From: Spirochaetaceae bacterium 4572_59
Lineage (GTDB): Bacteria; Spirochaetota; Spirochaetia; DSM-2461
NCBI GenBank assembly: GCA_002084805.1
Contig: NBMC01000037.1
Span: 1-46,726 of the forward strand
Direction of reading: 5' to 3'
Length of the DNA stretch: 46,726 nucleotides
In this document: positions 10,341 through 19,083 of the stretch, piece after piece
Layout of the letters: the number at the start of each line of letters is the position of its first letter
Position numbering within the stretch: position 1 is the first letter of the stretch
Position numbers and translations under genes: made by a program
Notes under the pieces: generated by a model
The model's database searches: none
What the model saw: the letters and a program-made list of their open reading frames with translations, nothing else
Told to the model about the DNA's origin: nothing

Positions 10341-10389
10341 CGTGCATATGCACGGTAATAAGAGTAGAATTTTACTACTGATTTGTCAA
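10341..10389 (-). promoter_or_regulatory. LacI-type operator and promoter of the URO-D gene
   Basis: CGTGCATATGCACG (10341-10354) is a perfect 14-bp palindrome with a central dyad, as LacI-family repressors prefer. Upstream on the minus strand is TTGACA (10384-10389). At 17 bp from it the -10 is poor (TACTCT), and the palindrome falls at about +7 to +20. Repression by the neighbouring LacI protein is the simplest reading. Confidence 0.7.
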
Positions 10390-10396
10390 TCTTAAA

Positions 10397-11476
10397 TCAG
10401 GAAGACTTCAGAAAGTCGGGAATACTGTTTTCTCTGTAAGAGTGTTCTTTCAGGAGAATATCGGTTTGCGTACAATAAAAGCTTCTCTCAGGCTTATACC
10501 CTTCGCCTATAAGCTTCACCATCAGTTTATAGGCATAGTAGCCCTGATTGAATACATCCTGTGAAATTAGAGCATCCACAACACCCTGCTGCAAATACCC
10601 GAGTAGCTCCTCGGATTGATCGTAACCCACTAATACAGGTTTTGGACCATTATATTTTCTAATACACCTGGCAGCACCAAGCGTTGCCGCTCCGGTAAGA
10701 CAGAGGATGCCTTTAAGGTTCTTCTGCTCTTCCAACTGCTTCTTCAGAATCATTTCCGCCTGATCAGAAATATCATCACAGTAATATGTATTAGCGGATT
10801 GAATCAGATTACTATTCGCCAGAAAATCCGAAATACCACGAAGTCTTTCACTATGTGCCCATACTGCGGGAGAACCGGAGATACAGAGATACTCACCGAA
10901 GTGGATCATTTTCTGAAGCAGTTCCGCCCCCAATCTTCCGCTCCTGTAAAGATCCTGACCTATAAAGCAGAGCCTGTTAGTAGCCAGAACATCTGTATTA
11001 ACTGTAATCAGCGGTACCTTATCTTCCGGATTCAGCATGCTCTCCAACTCAGGATCATAAGCTGGAACCAGTAAAACCCCGGCCGGTCTGTTAATTTCAC
11101 GCTCATATAAAGATCTTAGAACAGCTGCAAGGTTTTTCTTATCCTGTGAGTAGGAAAGCAGTTCAAGACGGAGTCCTGAAGCAACAGATTCCAGCTCTCC
11201 CTGCCGCACACCATCCAACAGCTGATGAAAGAAAAAACCAGGCGGGTCCGGAATAACTACAGCGATTTTCCGTTCTTCCTGCAATGAAATAAACTGAGAA
11301 AGATGCCTGTCTACATAGCCAAGTTCACGGGCCTTGCTAAGGATTTTCTCCCTGGTCTCCTGATTGATATCCCCTCTGTTATGCAGAGCTCTATCTACCG
11401 ACCCGCGGGAAATACCAAGAGAATCAGCGATATCCTGAAGAGTTATCTTTGTTTTATTTTTTTTAATTTTTGACAT
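10397..11476 (-). CDS. LacI-family transcriptional regulator
   Basis: 359 residues: an N-terminal LacI helix-turn-helix (ITLQDIADSLGISRGSVDRALHNRG, residues ~11-35) and hinge (REKILSKARELGYVD), then a periplasmic-binding-protein-like sensor domain from residue ~68. Sensor features include IAVVIPDPPGFFFHQLLDGVRQG and PVLVGYDQSEELLGYLQQGVVDALISQD, typical of sugar-binding domains. It lies directly upstream of the URO-D gene and probably controls it through the palindrome at 10341. A weak AAGG ribosome site is present. The inducer is unknown. Confidence 0.9.
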   Translation of the reverse strand: MSKIKKNKTKITLQDIADSLGISRGSVDRALHNRGDINQETREKILSKARELGYVDRHLSQFISLQEERKIAVVIPDPPGFFFHQLLDGVRQGELESVASGLRLELLSYSQDKKNLAAVLRSLYEREINRPAGVLLVPAYDPELESMLNPEDKVPLITVNTDVLATNRLCFIGQDLYRSGRLGAELLQKMIHFGEYLCISGSPAVWAHSERLRGISDFLANSNLIQSANTYYCDDISDQAEMILKKQLEEQKNLKGILCLTGAATLGAARCIRKYNGPKPVLVGYDQSEELLGYLQQGVVDALISQDVFNQGYYAYKLMVKLIGEGYKPERSFYCTQTDILLKEHSYRENSIPDFLKSS

Positions 11477-11513
11477 GAAATAAGCCTTGCATTATTCAGT
11501 ATGTTATTTCGAA

Positions 11514-11549
11514 ACGTGTTCAGCCGAAAATTCCACTTCCTGAACACGT
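11514..11549 (-). terminator. Stem-loop after the receiver-protein gene
   Basis: A perfect 10-bp inverted repeat (ACGTGTTCAG and complement) encloses a 16-nt loop. It sits between the receiver gene and lacI. The T-run on the minus side is short (TTT), so it may be a weak terminator or an attenuating structure. Confidence 0.5.
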
Positions 11550-11573
11550 CCTTTTACCTGAATTGTCCAGGCT

Positions 11574-11930
11574 TCAGTCATGTGAAAATATTTCAGAAAG
11601 AGCTTCTTCCAGCTCAGCATAATCATAAGGTTTGTAAAAGACTTTATAGGGAATAGTGAATTCTGGTCTGAGAAATCCACTGGTGACAATGACTTCTTTA
11701 TCTGAACAGTACTGTTTCAGGAATTTAATCCAGTAATCACCACCAAAGATTTCCATCCTGTAATCCGTAACAATAATGCGAATTTCAGGCTTATCCAAGA
11801 GCAGTTTTATGGCACCTACACCGTCGGACGCGACAGAAACAGAATAGCCTTTTCTCAAGAGGTAATCCCTCAGAGTTAGTCGGATAGCATCTTCATCTTC
11901 AACAACAAGAATTTCTTTTATATCACACAT
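11574..11930 (-). CDS. Stand-alone CheY-like receiver-domain protein
   Basis: 118 residues consisting only of a response-regulator receiver domain. The acidic pair is E11-D12, the phospho-acceptor Asp56 is in VTDYRM, the switch residues are Thr83/Ser84 in IVTSG, and the conserved lysine is Lys100 in FYKPYDY. There is no output domain, so it should act by protein contact, like CheY or Spo0F. The ATG at 11930 is preceded by AAGGA with a 7-nt gap. A strong promoter lies just upstream inside the recX 3' end. No histidine kinase is adjacent. Confidence 0.88.
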   Translation of the reverse strand: MCDIKEILVVEDEDAIRLTLRDYLLRKGYSVSVASDGVGAIKLLLDKPEIRIIVTDYRMEIFGGDYWIKFLKQYCSDKEVIVTSGFLRPEFTIPYKVFYKPYDYAELEEALSEIFSHD

Positions 11931-11963
11931 CAAACAGTCCTTTCATAGCGGGATTGCTGACTT

Positions 11964-11993
11964 ATTATACAGTGAATCAGTCATCACTGTCAT
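11964..11993 (-). promoter_or_regulatory. Promoter of the receiver-protein gene
   Basis: Minus-strand ATGACA (11988-11993), 18-bp spacer, perfect -10 TATAAT (11964-11969). It overlaps the last codons of recX, so the receiver gene need not depend on the rplM-rpsI-recX transcript. Confidence 0.75.
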
Positions 11994-12630
11994 GAGTTAA
12001 ATTCCTTTTTATGGAATTGTAAGAAAAACCGCGGCGGACGAGTCGTCTGATTTGCTTCTCATCGGCGTTTTCCGGATGGGGAATCAGTTTACGGATGCAT
12101 CGGAGGAGCATGTCATGCTCCGCTTCGCTACTGACATACTCAGCAATAGCTTTGCCGGCGGCTTCCCGCCCCACTCCCCGCCGGGAAAGACCAGCTGCCA
12201 GACAGGCTCGGCTCTCCGGATGATTTTTCATCCTTAAGATCAGCCATTGTTCGGCAAAACGTGAATCATCCTGAAAACCCATATCCTGCATCTGCTTCAA
12301 TACAAGCCGGGAAGTCTCCTGTTCATATCCCCTAAGGGCCATTTTTTGAATAAGACGTCCCGAAGACTCTTCCTTTGAGGCTAAAAACCTGGCTGCCCAC
12401 TCACGACAGCGAATAAGGCTGTCCATGCGGCGTATTTTTTCAAGGTCCTCGTCTTTTAATTTGTATCCTTTAGGATAACGATCACTCCAGTCTACGGGAA
12501 TAAAAAAAGAGGAACCCTCTGAGAGAGAGACCACAATAGTCTCTTCTCTGGTTCCTCTTTTTCGCAAAGCTGCGATAAAAATATTAACGTTTTGAGAACT
12601 GGAACTTTCTACGAGCTCCTCTCTGTCCAT
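11977..12630 (-). CDS. recX: RecX-family regulatory protein
   Basis: About 217 residues. RecX proteins bind RecA filaments and damp recombinase activity. The family's tandem three-helix repeats are visible: [30 protein letters not shown], then [13 protein letters not shown] with the usual F-D-x-RFA pattern, then [14 protein letters not shown]. The C-terminal [17 protein letters not shown] also matches. I use the ATG at 12630; an in-frame TTG at 12645 would add five residues. Either way it overlaps the end of rpsI by about 45-60 nt, so translation is probably coupled. recA itself is not in the window. Confidence 0.85.
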   Translation of the reverse strand: MDREELVESSSSQNVNIFIAALRKRGTREETIVVSLSEGSSFFIPVDWSDRYPKGYKLKDEDLEKIRRMDSLIRCREWAARFLASKEESSGRLIQKMALRGYEQETSRLVLKQMQDMGFQDDSRFAEQWLILRMKNHPESRACLAAGLSRRGVGREAAGKAIAEYVSSEAEHDMLLRCIRKLIPHPENADEKQIRRLVRRGFSYNSIKRNLTHDSDD

Positions 12631-12976
12631 ATTTCTTTCTCTCAACCATTCTGGAGTCTCTTGTGAGAAATCCGTTAGCTTTCAAGGTAGGTCTGTTGCT
12701 TTCATCCAGATCAACAAGAGCTCTGGAAATACCATGAAGACAGGCACCAGCCTGGCCGGTAATTCCACCACCCTTAACATTGATAAGAATATCATATTTT
12801 CCATCAGCATCAGACACAACCAGTGGCTGACGGATCATTGTAACCTGCTGTTCAATGGGGAAAAATTCTTTAATATCTTTTCCATTGACTTTGATATCGC
12901 CTTTTCCCTGTCTCAGGTAAACACGAGCAGAGGAGGTTTTTCTTCTTCCTGTTCCATGTGCAAGATTTTTAATCAC
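12584..12976 (-). CDS. rpsI: 30S ribosomal protein S9 (uS9)
   Basis: 130 residues, full length. The canonical [17 protein letters not shown] is near the N-terminus, [11 protein letters not shown] in the middle, and the conserved C-terminal tail ends in SKR (FQFSKR), which reaches the ribosomal P site. The start codon is GTG with an AGGAG ribosome site 7 nt upstream. It lies 17 nt after rplM in the universal rplM-rpsI order and overlaps recX at its 3' end. Confidence 0.98.
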   Translation of the reverse strand: MIKNLAHGTGRRKTSSARVYLRQGKGDIKVNGKDIKEFFPIEQQVTMIRQPLVVSDADGKYDILINVKGGGITGQAGACLHGISRALVDLDESNRPTLKANGFLTRDSRMVERKKYGQRGARRKFQFSKR

Positions 12977-12993
12977 TGTATATCTCCTGTTCC

Positions 12994-13422
12994 TTACATC
13001 TCAATCTTTTCGGGCTGCTGAGCCGCATGGGGATGTTCCGCACCGGCATAGATCTTCACATTGCTGAAAAGCTTATTTCCAAGGGTACCCTTGGGTAGCA
13101 TACCTTTAACAGCTTTTTCCATAGGTGCGGTTGGTTTTCTGGAAAGCAGTTTTTCGTAAGTTTCTGATTTCAGTCCACCAAGGTAACCGGAGTGACGATA
13201 GTACATCTTATCTGATCTTTTTTTACCGGTCATTACTACTTCTTTAGCATTAACGATAATAACAAAATCACCAACTTCCTGGTGAGGGGTGTAAAGAGCT
13301 TTATGTTTTCCACGAAGGAGAGTGGCGGCTTTAACAGCTACACGGCCCATGGGCAATCCTGCTGCATCAATCACGTACCACTTATGCTCTATTTCATTTG
13401 GTTTAACAAATATTGTTTTCAT
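12994..13422 (-). CDS. rplM: 50S ribosomal protein L13 (uL13)
   Basis: 142 residues. Family features are [27 protein letters not shown] (residues ~15-40), [12 protein letters not shown], the [12 protein letters not shown] block and [12 protein letters not shown]. It is the first gene of rplM-rpsI-recX. A TTGACA box lies at 13497-13502 upstream on the minus strand, but I cannot identify a convincing -10. Confidence 0.98.
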   Translation of the reverse strand: MKTIFVKPNEIEHKWYVIDAAGLPMGRVAVKAATLLRGKHKALYTPHQEVGDFVIIVNAKEVVMTGKKRSDKMYYRHSGYLGGLKSETYEKLLSRKPTAPMEKAVKGMLPKGTLGNKLFSNVKIYAGAEHPHAAQQPEKIEM

Positions 13423-13541
13423 TTCTTTTTCTGCCTTTTCCTAGGTCTTTTATATAGTCGTAACGGGTTCATTAGTCTCCCATAAGAGTAAATTATTGTC
13501 AATAAGGAATTGCCTTTCGGAAAACACTTTATCAGTTTTTT

Positions 13542-13835
13542 TCAGTAATGCCTGTTACGGTATATAAAAAAAGCAAATCCCAGAGCAAAAAACAGATAGG
13601 GAAGAATTTGAATGATCCCCGCCCACAGGGCAACAGTTCCGGAAGCATCCACAAAAGAGGGTAGAATCCCCAGAGATGAAAGAACCTCCAGCAGCAGTCC
13701 GGTAAACTGAGTCAAAAATCCCAAAACCAAAAACAGCCAGCCCTCTTCCCGGATGCGTGTCCATACCCATATACACAGAAAAGAGGCCAGACAGCTCCCG
13801 CCGGTTTCCAGAAGAAGCATCAGAGGAAGGTTCAT
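13542..13835 (-). CDS. Small hydrophobic membrane protein, function unknown
   Basis: 97 residues with three strong hydrophobic segments (roughly residues 5-25, 33-55 and 70-92), ending in YRNRHY. I do not recognise a family. The start at 13835 is supported by AAGGAG 8-9 nt upstream; a longer frame start would overlap the preceding gene. It lies 4 nt after the PLP-fold gene and is the last member of the lolA operon. It may be a small integral membrane protein of the envelope operon, but that is only a guess from position. Confidence 0.65.
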   Translation of the reverse strand: MNLPLMLLLETGGSCLASFLCIWVWTRIREEGWLFLVLGFLTQFTGLLLEVLSSLGILPSFVDASGTVALWAGIIQILPYLFFALGFAFFIYRNRHY

Positions 13836-13839
13836 AAAA

Positions 13840-14643
13840 CTACTCTCCTTTGCCAAAGAGTTTATTCAGGATTTTCAGATCACCGCTGGTAAGTACCGGC
13901 GGAAGAACAGCCGGACAATCCGGATCGGGAGGAAGAAGCACGCCCTCTACCAGAAAACGGCGGAACACTGAAGGATAATCAGCGTTCTCACCCTCCCACA
14001 AAAGATAGTTAGCCTTTCTGCACCATCCGGCAAAAGCCGGCAACTGCCTCTGACTGTCCGCAGGGCATTCAGGCGATTTTTTCAGAAGAGCCGTCAGATT
14101 CCAAAGACAGCGATTGATCCCCGCAGCATTAACCGGAGAAGGCAGATCCCCCTGAGGCAGTTCTGCTATGCTATCTTTTGCGCAAACAAGAATACCGCAC
14201 TCTCCGGGAACAGGCAGAACAGGAAAAATCACATCTTCAGCGGCAGGCATCCAGGGACGCCAGAGAGAGGTCCGGCCGGTCCCAGCCAGACAGGGGTCAG
14301 TAATATCCGCGACTGAACGAATAAGGCCCTGTTCCGCCAACCACAGTTCAACCAGCTTTGAATTATTGTAATAACGGATCTGGGGATATCTCTCCCAGAG
14401 GATTTTCGCGGCTCTCAACATATTAGCTTCTTCATGAGAAGGATAGGATGCGTATACGCCCCTTGCCAGGGTATTCTTTACTATAAGGGAAAATCCCTCG
14501 GGACGATGTCCCAGAAGAGCCTTTCCACCATCTAGATAGAGATCCAGAAAGCGCTTACCCGTATTGTCAAAAAGGTGATATTCTCGAGCCCGGCGAATAA
14601 CAGGCATCTCCCGTAATAATGTTATATCATAGTGCTTCACCAT
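13840..14643 (-). CDS. Truncated, degenerate class III aminotransferase-like protein
   Basis: 267 residues. The N-terminus resembles class III PLP aminotransferases (MPVIRRAREYHLFDNTGKRFLDLYLDGGKALLGHRP, residues ~13-48). The rest is much shorter than the usual ~430, and I see no FDEV-type aspartate motif or a PLP lysine in the expected TLAKALGGG context. It is therefore unlikely to be a normal aminotransferase. Its ATG overlaps the uvrD stop (ATGGTGA), with GGGAG as ribosome site, so it is translationally coupled. It may be a repurposed non-catalytic fold conserved in this lineage, or a decaying gene. Confidence 0.6.
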   Translation of the reverse strand: MVKHYDITLLREMPVIRRAREYHLFDNTGKRFLDLYLDGGKALLGHRPEGFSLIVKNTLARGVYASYPSHEEANMLRAAKILWERYPQIRYYNNSKLVELWLAEQGLIRSVADITDPCLAGTGRTSLWRPWMPAAEDVIFPVLPVPGECGILVCAKDSIAELPQGDLPSPVNAAGINRCLWNLTALLKKSPECPADSQRQLPAFAGWCRKANYLLWEGENADYPSVFRRFLVEGVLLPPDPDCPAVLPPVLTSGDLKILNKLFGKGE

Positions 14644-16733
14644 TCATCTCCCAGTTTTTCCAGCTGATACCCGTTGAATTCGGGAAGAAAAGTCATGGAC
14701 TGACCTGATTCAAAACGAACCATAATCACAAGATGGCCCCCATTCTCCACATTACTGACAACCTCACCGACACCGTAGTCTTCATGATACAGCCTGGATC
14801 CGGGAGGATAATCTGATTCAATTTTTGCAGTGGGGACAGCCCCCTCCACTTCGATATGGTCTGCAGGGAGTTCATCCAGAAAGCGACTGGGAAAAGCTTC
14901 ATCGCTCCGTCCATAGAGCATTCTTCTCCGGCAACTTGTCAGAAACAGCTCTTTCCGAGCCCGTGTAATACTGACATAAAAGAGGCGTCTCTCTTCTTCG
15001 ATCTCATCTTCGTCATCATTTTGACTACCCCGGGGGAAAAGACCTTCTTCCAGACCGCTTATAATAACACGGTCGAATTCCAGACCTTTCGTATTGTGCA
15101 TGGTAATAAGGGTAACCCTGTTAATATCAGTCTCTTCCTCTGCGAGAGAGGCCTGATCCAGCTCAATCAGCTCCAGAAATTCCGCCAAGCCTTCTGCTGT
15201 AGCCGGATAATCCGATGCGGCTGAGACCAGCTCTTCCAAGTTATTCACCCTCTGAGTATTTTCAACCCTGTCCTGCTCTTTGTAATGATCAAGCAGGCCG
15301 GTATCCACAACAAGATCTTTCAGAAATATACCCAGATTTTCATCCGAACCTAAGGCAGCCCTCAGCTTGGACAGGACTTTATTCAGAGCCTTTACCCCTT
15401 TAGCGGCTTTTCCTTTAAGAAATCCTTCAGCCATTTCAAGAGCCGGAGTTAAATCCGATGTTAGGATTGTTGTGCCGTTTGAGCTGAGTATCTTTTTCAG
15501 AGAAACAGCACCGATTCCTCTGGCCGGTTTATTAATAATCCGGCGAAAAGCTACTTCATCGGCGGGATTACTGAGAAAGCCAAGATAGGCCAGAGAGTCT
15601 TTTACCTCTTCACGGCTGTAAAAACTGACAGTCCCCACCAGCCTGTAGGGGATATTATTGCCCCGGAATATCTTCTCAAAGATACGGGACTGGGCGTTGG
15701 TCCTGTAAAGGATAGCCGTATTGCTGTAATTACCATCCTGCAGAATCTGAGAACAGAAGCGTGCTTCCTCATTCTGATCGGCCAGATAGACAAGCTTTGG
15801 TTTGATCCCCTCTTCCTTCCTGGTCCATAGATTTTTTCCGAGTCGTCCCTCGTTATGGGAGACAACATGGGAGGCAACAGCAAGGATATGACCTGTAGAA
15901 CGATAATTCTCCTCCAGTTTAATCACTTTGGTAGAGGGAAAATGGTCCTGAAAATTCAGAATATTCTCCACTTCCGCTCCGCGGAAACGGTAGATGGACT
16001 GATCGTCATCACCCACAACACAAAGCCAGGTATCCTTCGATACCAGCTGTTGAAGCAAGTGAAACTGAGCCCTGTTAGAATCCTGATATTCGTCCACAAG
16101 AACGACCCGGAAACGCTGCTGTATCCGTTGCCGGATCGCATTATTCTCCTCCAGGAGACGTTTACTCTGGTAGATAAGATCACCAAAATCGGCATTGCCT
16201 ATCTCCCTGAGACGCTCCTCATAGCGGGCATAATATATAGGAAATTCTGGATCGGCACTGATATGCTCCAGATTGTCCTCTGGAGAGAGACAGTCATCCT
16301 TGGCCCGGGAGATATTCCGGGCTATCAGTTTAAGTTCATTCCGGGGTAGCTTTTCAAAAAGGGTTTTCAGAAGCCCCAGAGTATCATCATCATCGTAGAT
16401 GGTAAAACTGCTTTTCAGCCCCAGAGGAGCACCATTCCGCCGGAGCAGCCAGGCCCCGAAGGAGTGGAATGTCCGGATCATAACACCATCAGCTTCAGGT
16501 ACAAGCTGGGCAACCCTCTCCCGCATCTCCGCGGCAGCTTTATTGGTAAAGGTAAGCGCCAGAATTGAGTAAGGCTGGAACCCCAGCTGCTTAACAAGAT
16601 AGGCTATTCGAGTGGTAACCACACGGGTTTTGCCCGAACCGGCACCGGCCAGTATCAGAAGCGGATCCGCCTTATGCTGTACCGCCAGTTTCTGTTCTTT
16701 ATTAAGAGCGTCAAGCCATGACGGCTCAGGCAT
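14637..16733 (-). CDS. uvrD: ATP-dependent DNA helicase UvrD/PcrA
   Basis: 698 residues, superfamily 1A 3'-5' helicase for repair and replication-conflict resolution. Motifs appear in order: Q-motif LNKEQKLAVQ, Walker A AGAGSGKT (~29-36), VDEYQDSN (motif II), VGDDDQSIYRFRGA (III), LEENYRST (IV), ITMHNTKGLEFDRVIISGLEEGLFP (V) and EERRLFYVSITRARKELFL (VI). The C-terminus has the small Tudor-like tail (GVGEVV...VRFESGQSMTFLPEF). The start at 16733 is chosen for GGAG 7 nt upstream; it overlaps the rimO stop by 8 nt. All helicase motifs appear intact. Confidence 0.95.
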   Translation of the reverse strand: MPEPSWLDALNKEQKLAVQHKADPLLILAGAGSGKTRVVTTRIAYLVKQLGFQPYSILALTFTNKAAAEMRERVAQLVPEADGVMIRTFHSFGAWLLRRNGAPLGLKSSFTIYDDDDTLGLLKTLFEKLPRNELKLIARNISRAKDDCLSPEDNLEHISADPEFPIYYARYEERLREIGNADFGDLIYQSKRLLEENNAIRQRIQQRFRVVLVDEYQDSNRAQFHLLQQLVSKDTWLCVVGDDDQSIYRFRGAEVENILNFQDHFPSTKVIKLEENYRSTGHILAVASHVVSHNEGRLGKNLWTRKEEGIKPKLVYLADQNEEARFCSQILQDGNYSNTAILYRTNAQSRIFEKIFRGNNIPYRLVGTVSFYSREEVKDSLAYLGFLSNPADEVAFRRIINKPARGIGAVSLKKILSSNGTTILTSDLTPALEMAEGFLKGKAAKGVKALNKVLSKLRAALGSDENLGIFLKDLVVDTGLLDHYKEQDRVENTQRVNNLEELVSAASDYPATAEGLAEFLELIELDQASLAEEETDINRVTLITMHNTKGLEFDRVIISGLEEGLFPRGSQNDDEDEIEEERRLFYVSITRARKELFLTSCRRRMLYGRSDEAFPSRFLDELPADHIEVEGAVPTAKIESDYPPGSRLYHEDYGVGEVVSNVENGGHLVIMVRFESGQSMTFLPEFNGYQLEKLGDEW

Positions 16734-18050
16734 TATCATGCTCCAGCAAAACAGCTTCCAGGTCCAGGCCGTTCCTCTTGATAATTTTACCACGAACAAG
16801 CTGTCCGGCTGTGAGGTTTTCAGCACGAAGGACGACAAGGCCGTCCACTTCGGGAGCCTGAATATGTCCTCTTGTCAGATAAAGGGGTTCACCTTCCACC
16901 TCTTCTTCTACAATGAGAATCATCTCCTGACCGACAAAACGGTTCATCTGTTCTTCTGTTATCCCTTCCTGCAGGTCTTCCAGAATGGTTTTCTGCTTAT
17001 TGGAGCGTCCGGCGGCCATACGGGTTCCCAGGGCACCTCTGTAATCATACGCCTCAGTCCCCTCCTCTCTTGAATAGAGGAAGAACCCCACCCAATCCAG
17101 TTTCGCTTCTATGAGAAAACGTTTTACCTCGGCAAAACTCTTTTTTGTTTCTCCGGGAAAACCGGTCATAATTGTAGAGCGGATCACCCCATGGGGAAAC
17201 TCTTCCCGCAACTTATGGATAAGATTCAGATAAGTTTCTCTGTCGCCCTTCCGTCCCATCCGCTTCAAAATCCCCGCATCAGCATGTTGAAAGGGAATAT
17301 CAAAGTATGGCAGGATTCTGGGATCATCCTTCATAAGAGGAAGTATTTCCATAGGAAAATGATCCGGATGAATATAGAGCAGACGAAGCCAGAATTTCCC
17401 TTCCAGAGCAGAAATCTGCGTTAAAAGGTCAAGCAATTCCCGCTTTCCCCGTTCCAGTCCGAAATTAGCCAGATCCTGGGATACCAGATTAATCTCGAAA
17501 ACGCCCTTAGAGAGAAGGTCTTTGATTTCTTCTATAATAGAATCGATAGTCCGCGGTTATTACAACCTTCGCCGATTTTAACAAAGGCCGAACCCTTAAA
17601 AGAGAGAAACTCATCTCTCAAGGGAACTGAAAGATCCTGTTCCGGTACATAAACGGGTTTATCTCCGCTCATAACATCATTAATAATACCCGGAATCATG
17701 GCAGGGGCCCTGTTCCCGAATACGCCGTCAAGCTCGGGAATCATATCCATCAACTCTTCATTATATCGTTGAGCAAAACATCCCGCTGCCAGGACTTTCC
17801 TGTCGGGATACTGCTCTCTGAACTCAAATAATGTATTAATGGATTCTTCTTTGGCGGATTTGATAAATCCACATGTATTTACAATTATCAACTCAGCCCT
17901 GTCCGGACTATCACAATGTTTCCACCCGGCTCTTTTCAAAGCCGCGATTATTGTTTCTGCATCAACCTGATTTTTAGAACAACCAAGATTCTCAATATAA
18001 AAGGTTTTACTGGACAGGGAAGAGGACGAGACTGTATTTTCCGTCATCAT
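16726..18050 (-). pseudogene. rimO: rimO (ribosomal protein S12 methylthiotransferase), broken by an internal deletion
   Basis: RimO adds a methylthio group to an aspartate of ribosomal protein S12, using two Fe-S clusters. The N-terminal UPF0004 domain is intact (FYIENLGCSKNQVDAETI, VNTCGFI, AAGCFAQRY with its three cysteines). The frame then reaches EGCNNR and, at 17551-17556, jumps straight to the sequence that should follow the radical SAM motif (TIDSIIEEIKDLL in another frame). About 46 nt are missing, including the CxxxCxxC that binds the radical SAM cluster. The first frame stops at 17532. The downstream part (radical SAM barrel plus TRAM-like tail) stays open to 16726. As written, no active RimO can be made. 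It overlaps rodZ and uvrD. Confidence 0.88.
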
Positions 18051-19077
18051 TCTTTACCCACTGTATTAATTTTACTAAAACTTCACCGGATTTTCCCGGT
18101 GCTACACTTACACCTGAGACCGAAAGAGAGACTGAGCCAGCACTGGATCCCCAAACCATCAAGTGACGGTCGACCTCCAGACGGATTCTGTCTCCATCTC
18201 TATAATATTTTTCTACTGTCTCTTCCCCATCAGCCTGATAGCGGAAGAGACAGTAGCTGTTAAACTGAGCATTCAATGTAAAGTTTTCAGGATCTTCCAC
18301 ATTTGAAAGAAGAATCTTTTCGGCATCCTCCGCCACATTCACAGCAGAAAGAACAGGGTCAACAGCATTGCTAGAGACATTCTCGGTTACAACATCGGTT
18401 CGATTCACCTGCAGAATAGCTCCATTCTCATCCAAACCAAAAAGTTTCAGAGAAAGAACAGGAATACCGCCGCCACCGGGCAGTATTTTCTCATCTCCGG
18501 GAAAAAGCACAATATCTTCTTCAACCAGTTCGGATATTTTTATACGGCAACGCTTTTCTTCCACTACCAGCTGCATCACCAGTTCACCGTCCCCGTAAGG
18601 AACAAGAATACGGTCGCCCGTACGCATCAACCACTCTGCAGAGTTGAGATCAAGACTGTAATCCACTGGCGTATAAAGCTCAACAGGAGTTTCCGAAGTG
18701 ACAAGCCTTGGAGAAATAATCTGAAAGGCATACCAGCCGACAGCGCCTAAAACACAGATCCCCAGTACCATCAGGATCAGACGAACAGGAATCGCAAAAG
18801 ATTTCTGTGTTCCTACAAGTTCTTCAAGAGGAGCCGGTTCCTCACTGATTTTATAGTTCCGGTACAAAGAGATATTCTTATCTACATCAAGCCCGAGATA
18901 TTCGGAATAGTTTCTCAAAAATCCGAGAAGATAAGTTTCCGCGGGAAAGATCTCAAAGTTTTCATCTTCTAAAGCTATCAGATATTCCTTTGAAATATTC
19001 AGATCCAGCGAGATTTGATGGATAGTGGCACCTTTGACCTCTCTGGCCTCTTTTAGTGTTTCTCCGATTGATTTCAT
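18007..19077 (-). CDS. RodZ-like membrane-anchored helix-turn-helix protein
   Basis: 356 residues: a Cro/C1-type helix-turn-helix (IGETLKEAREVKGATIHQISLDLNISKEYLIALED, residues ~4-38, then the RodZ-like LGFLRNYSEYLGLD), a single transmembrane helix at ~97-121, and a long extracytoplasmic part of ~235 residues with a beta-rich DUF4115-like C-terminus. RodZ proteins link MreB filaments to the cell-wall machinery. It lies 6 nt after lolA and overlaps the rimO start by 44 nt. The extracytoplasmic part is longer than in E. coli RodZ's minimal form, so the exact role is inferred. Confidence 0.8.
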   Translation of the reverse strand: MKSIGETLKEAREVKGATIHQISLDLNISKEYLIALEDENFEIFPAETYLLGFLRNYSEYLGLDVDKNISLYRNYKISEEPAPLEELVGTQKSFAIPVRLILMVLGICVLGAVGWYAFQIISPRLVTSETPVELYTPVDYSLDLNSAEWLMRTGDRILVPYGDGELVMQLVVEEKRCRIKISELVEEDIVLFPGDEKILPGGGGIPVLSLKLFGLDENGAILQVNRTDVVTENVSSNAVDPVLSAVNVAEDAEKILLSNVEDPENFTLNAQFNSYCLFRYQADGEETVEKYYRDGDRIRLEVDRHLMVWGSSAGSVSLSVSGVSVAPGKSGEVLVKLIQWVKNDDGKYSLVLFPVQ

Positions 19078-19083
19078 AATGCC

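Noticed and set aside
11504..11689. Minus-strand frame overlapping the end of the receiver gene
   Set aside because: Shadow frame spanning a stem-loop; no start signals.
15855..16349. 164-codon plus-strand frame opposite uvrD
   Set aside because: Antisense shadow of helicase motifs; no domain.
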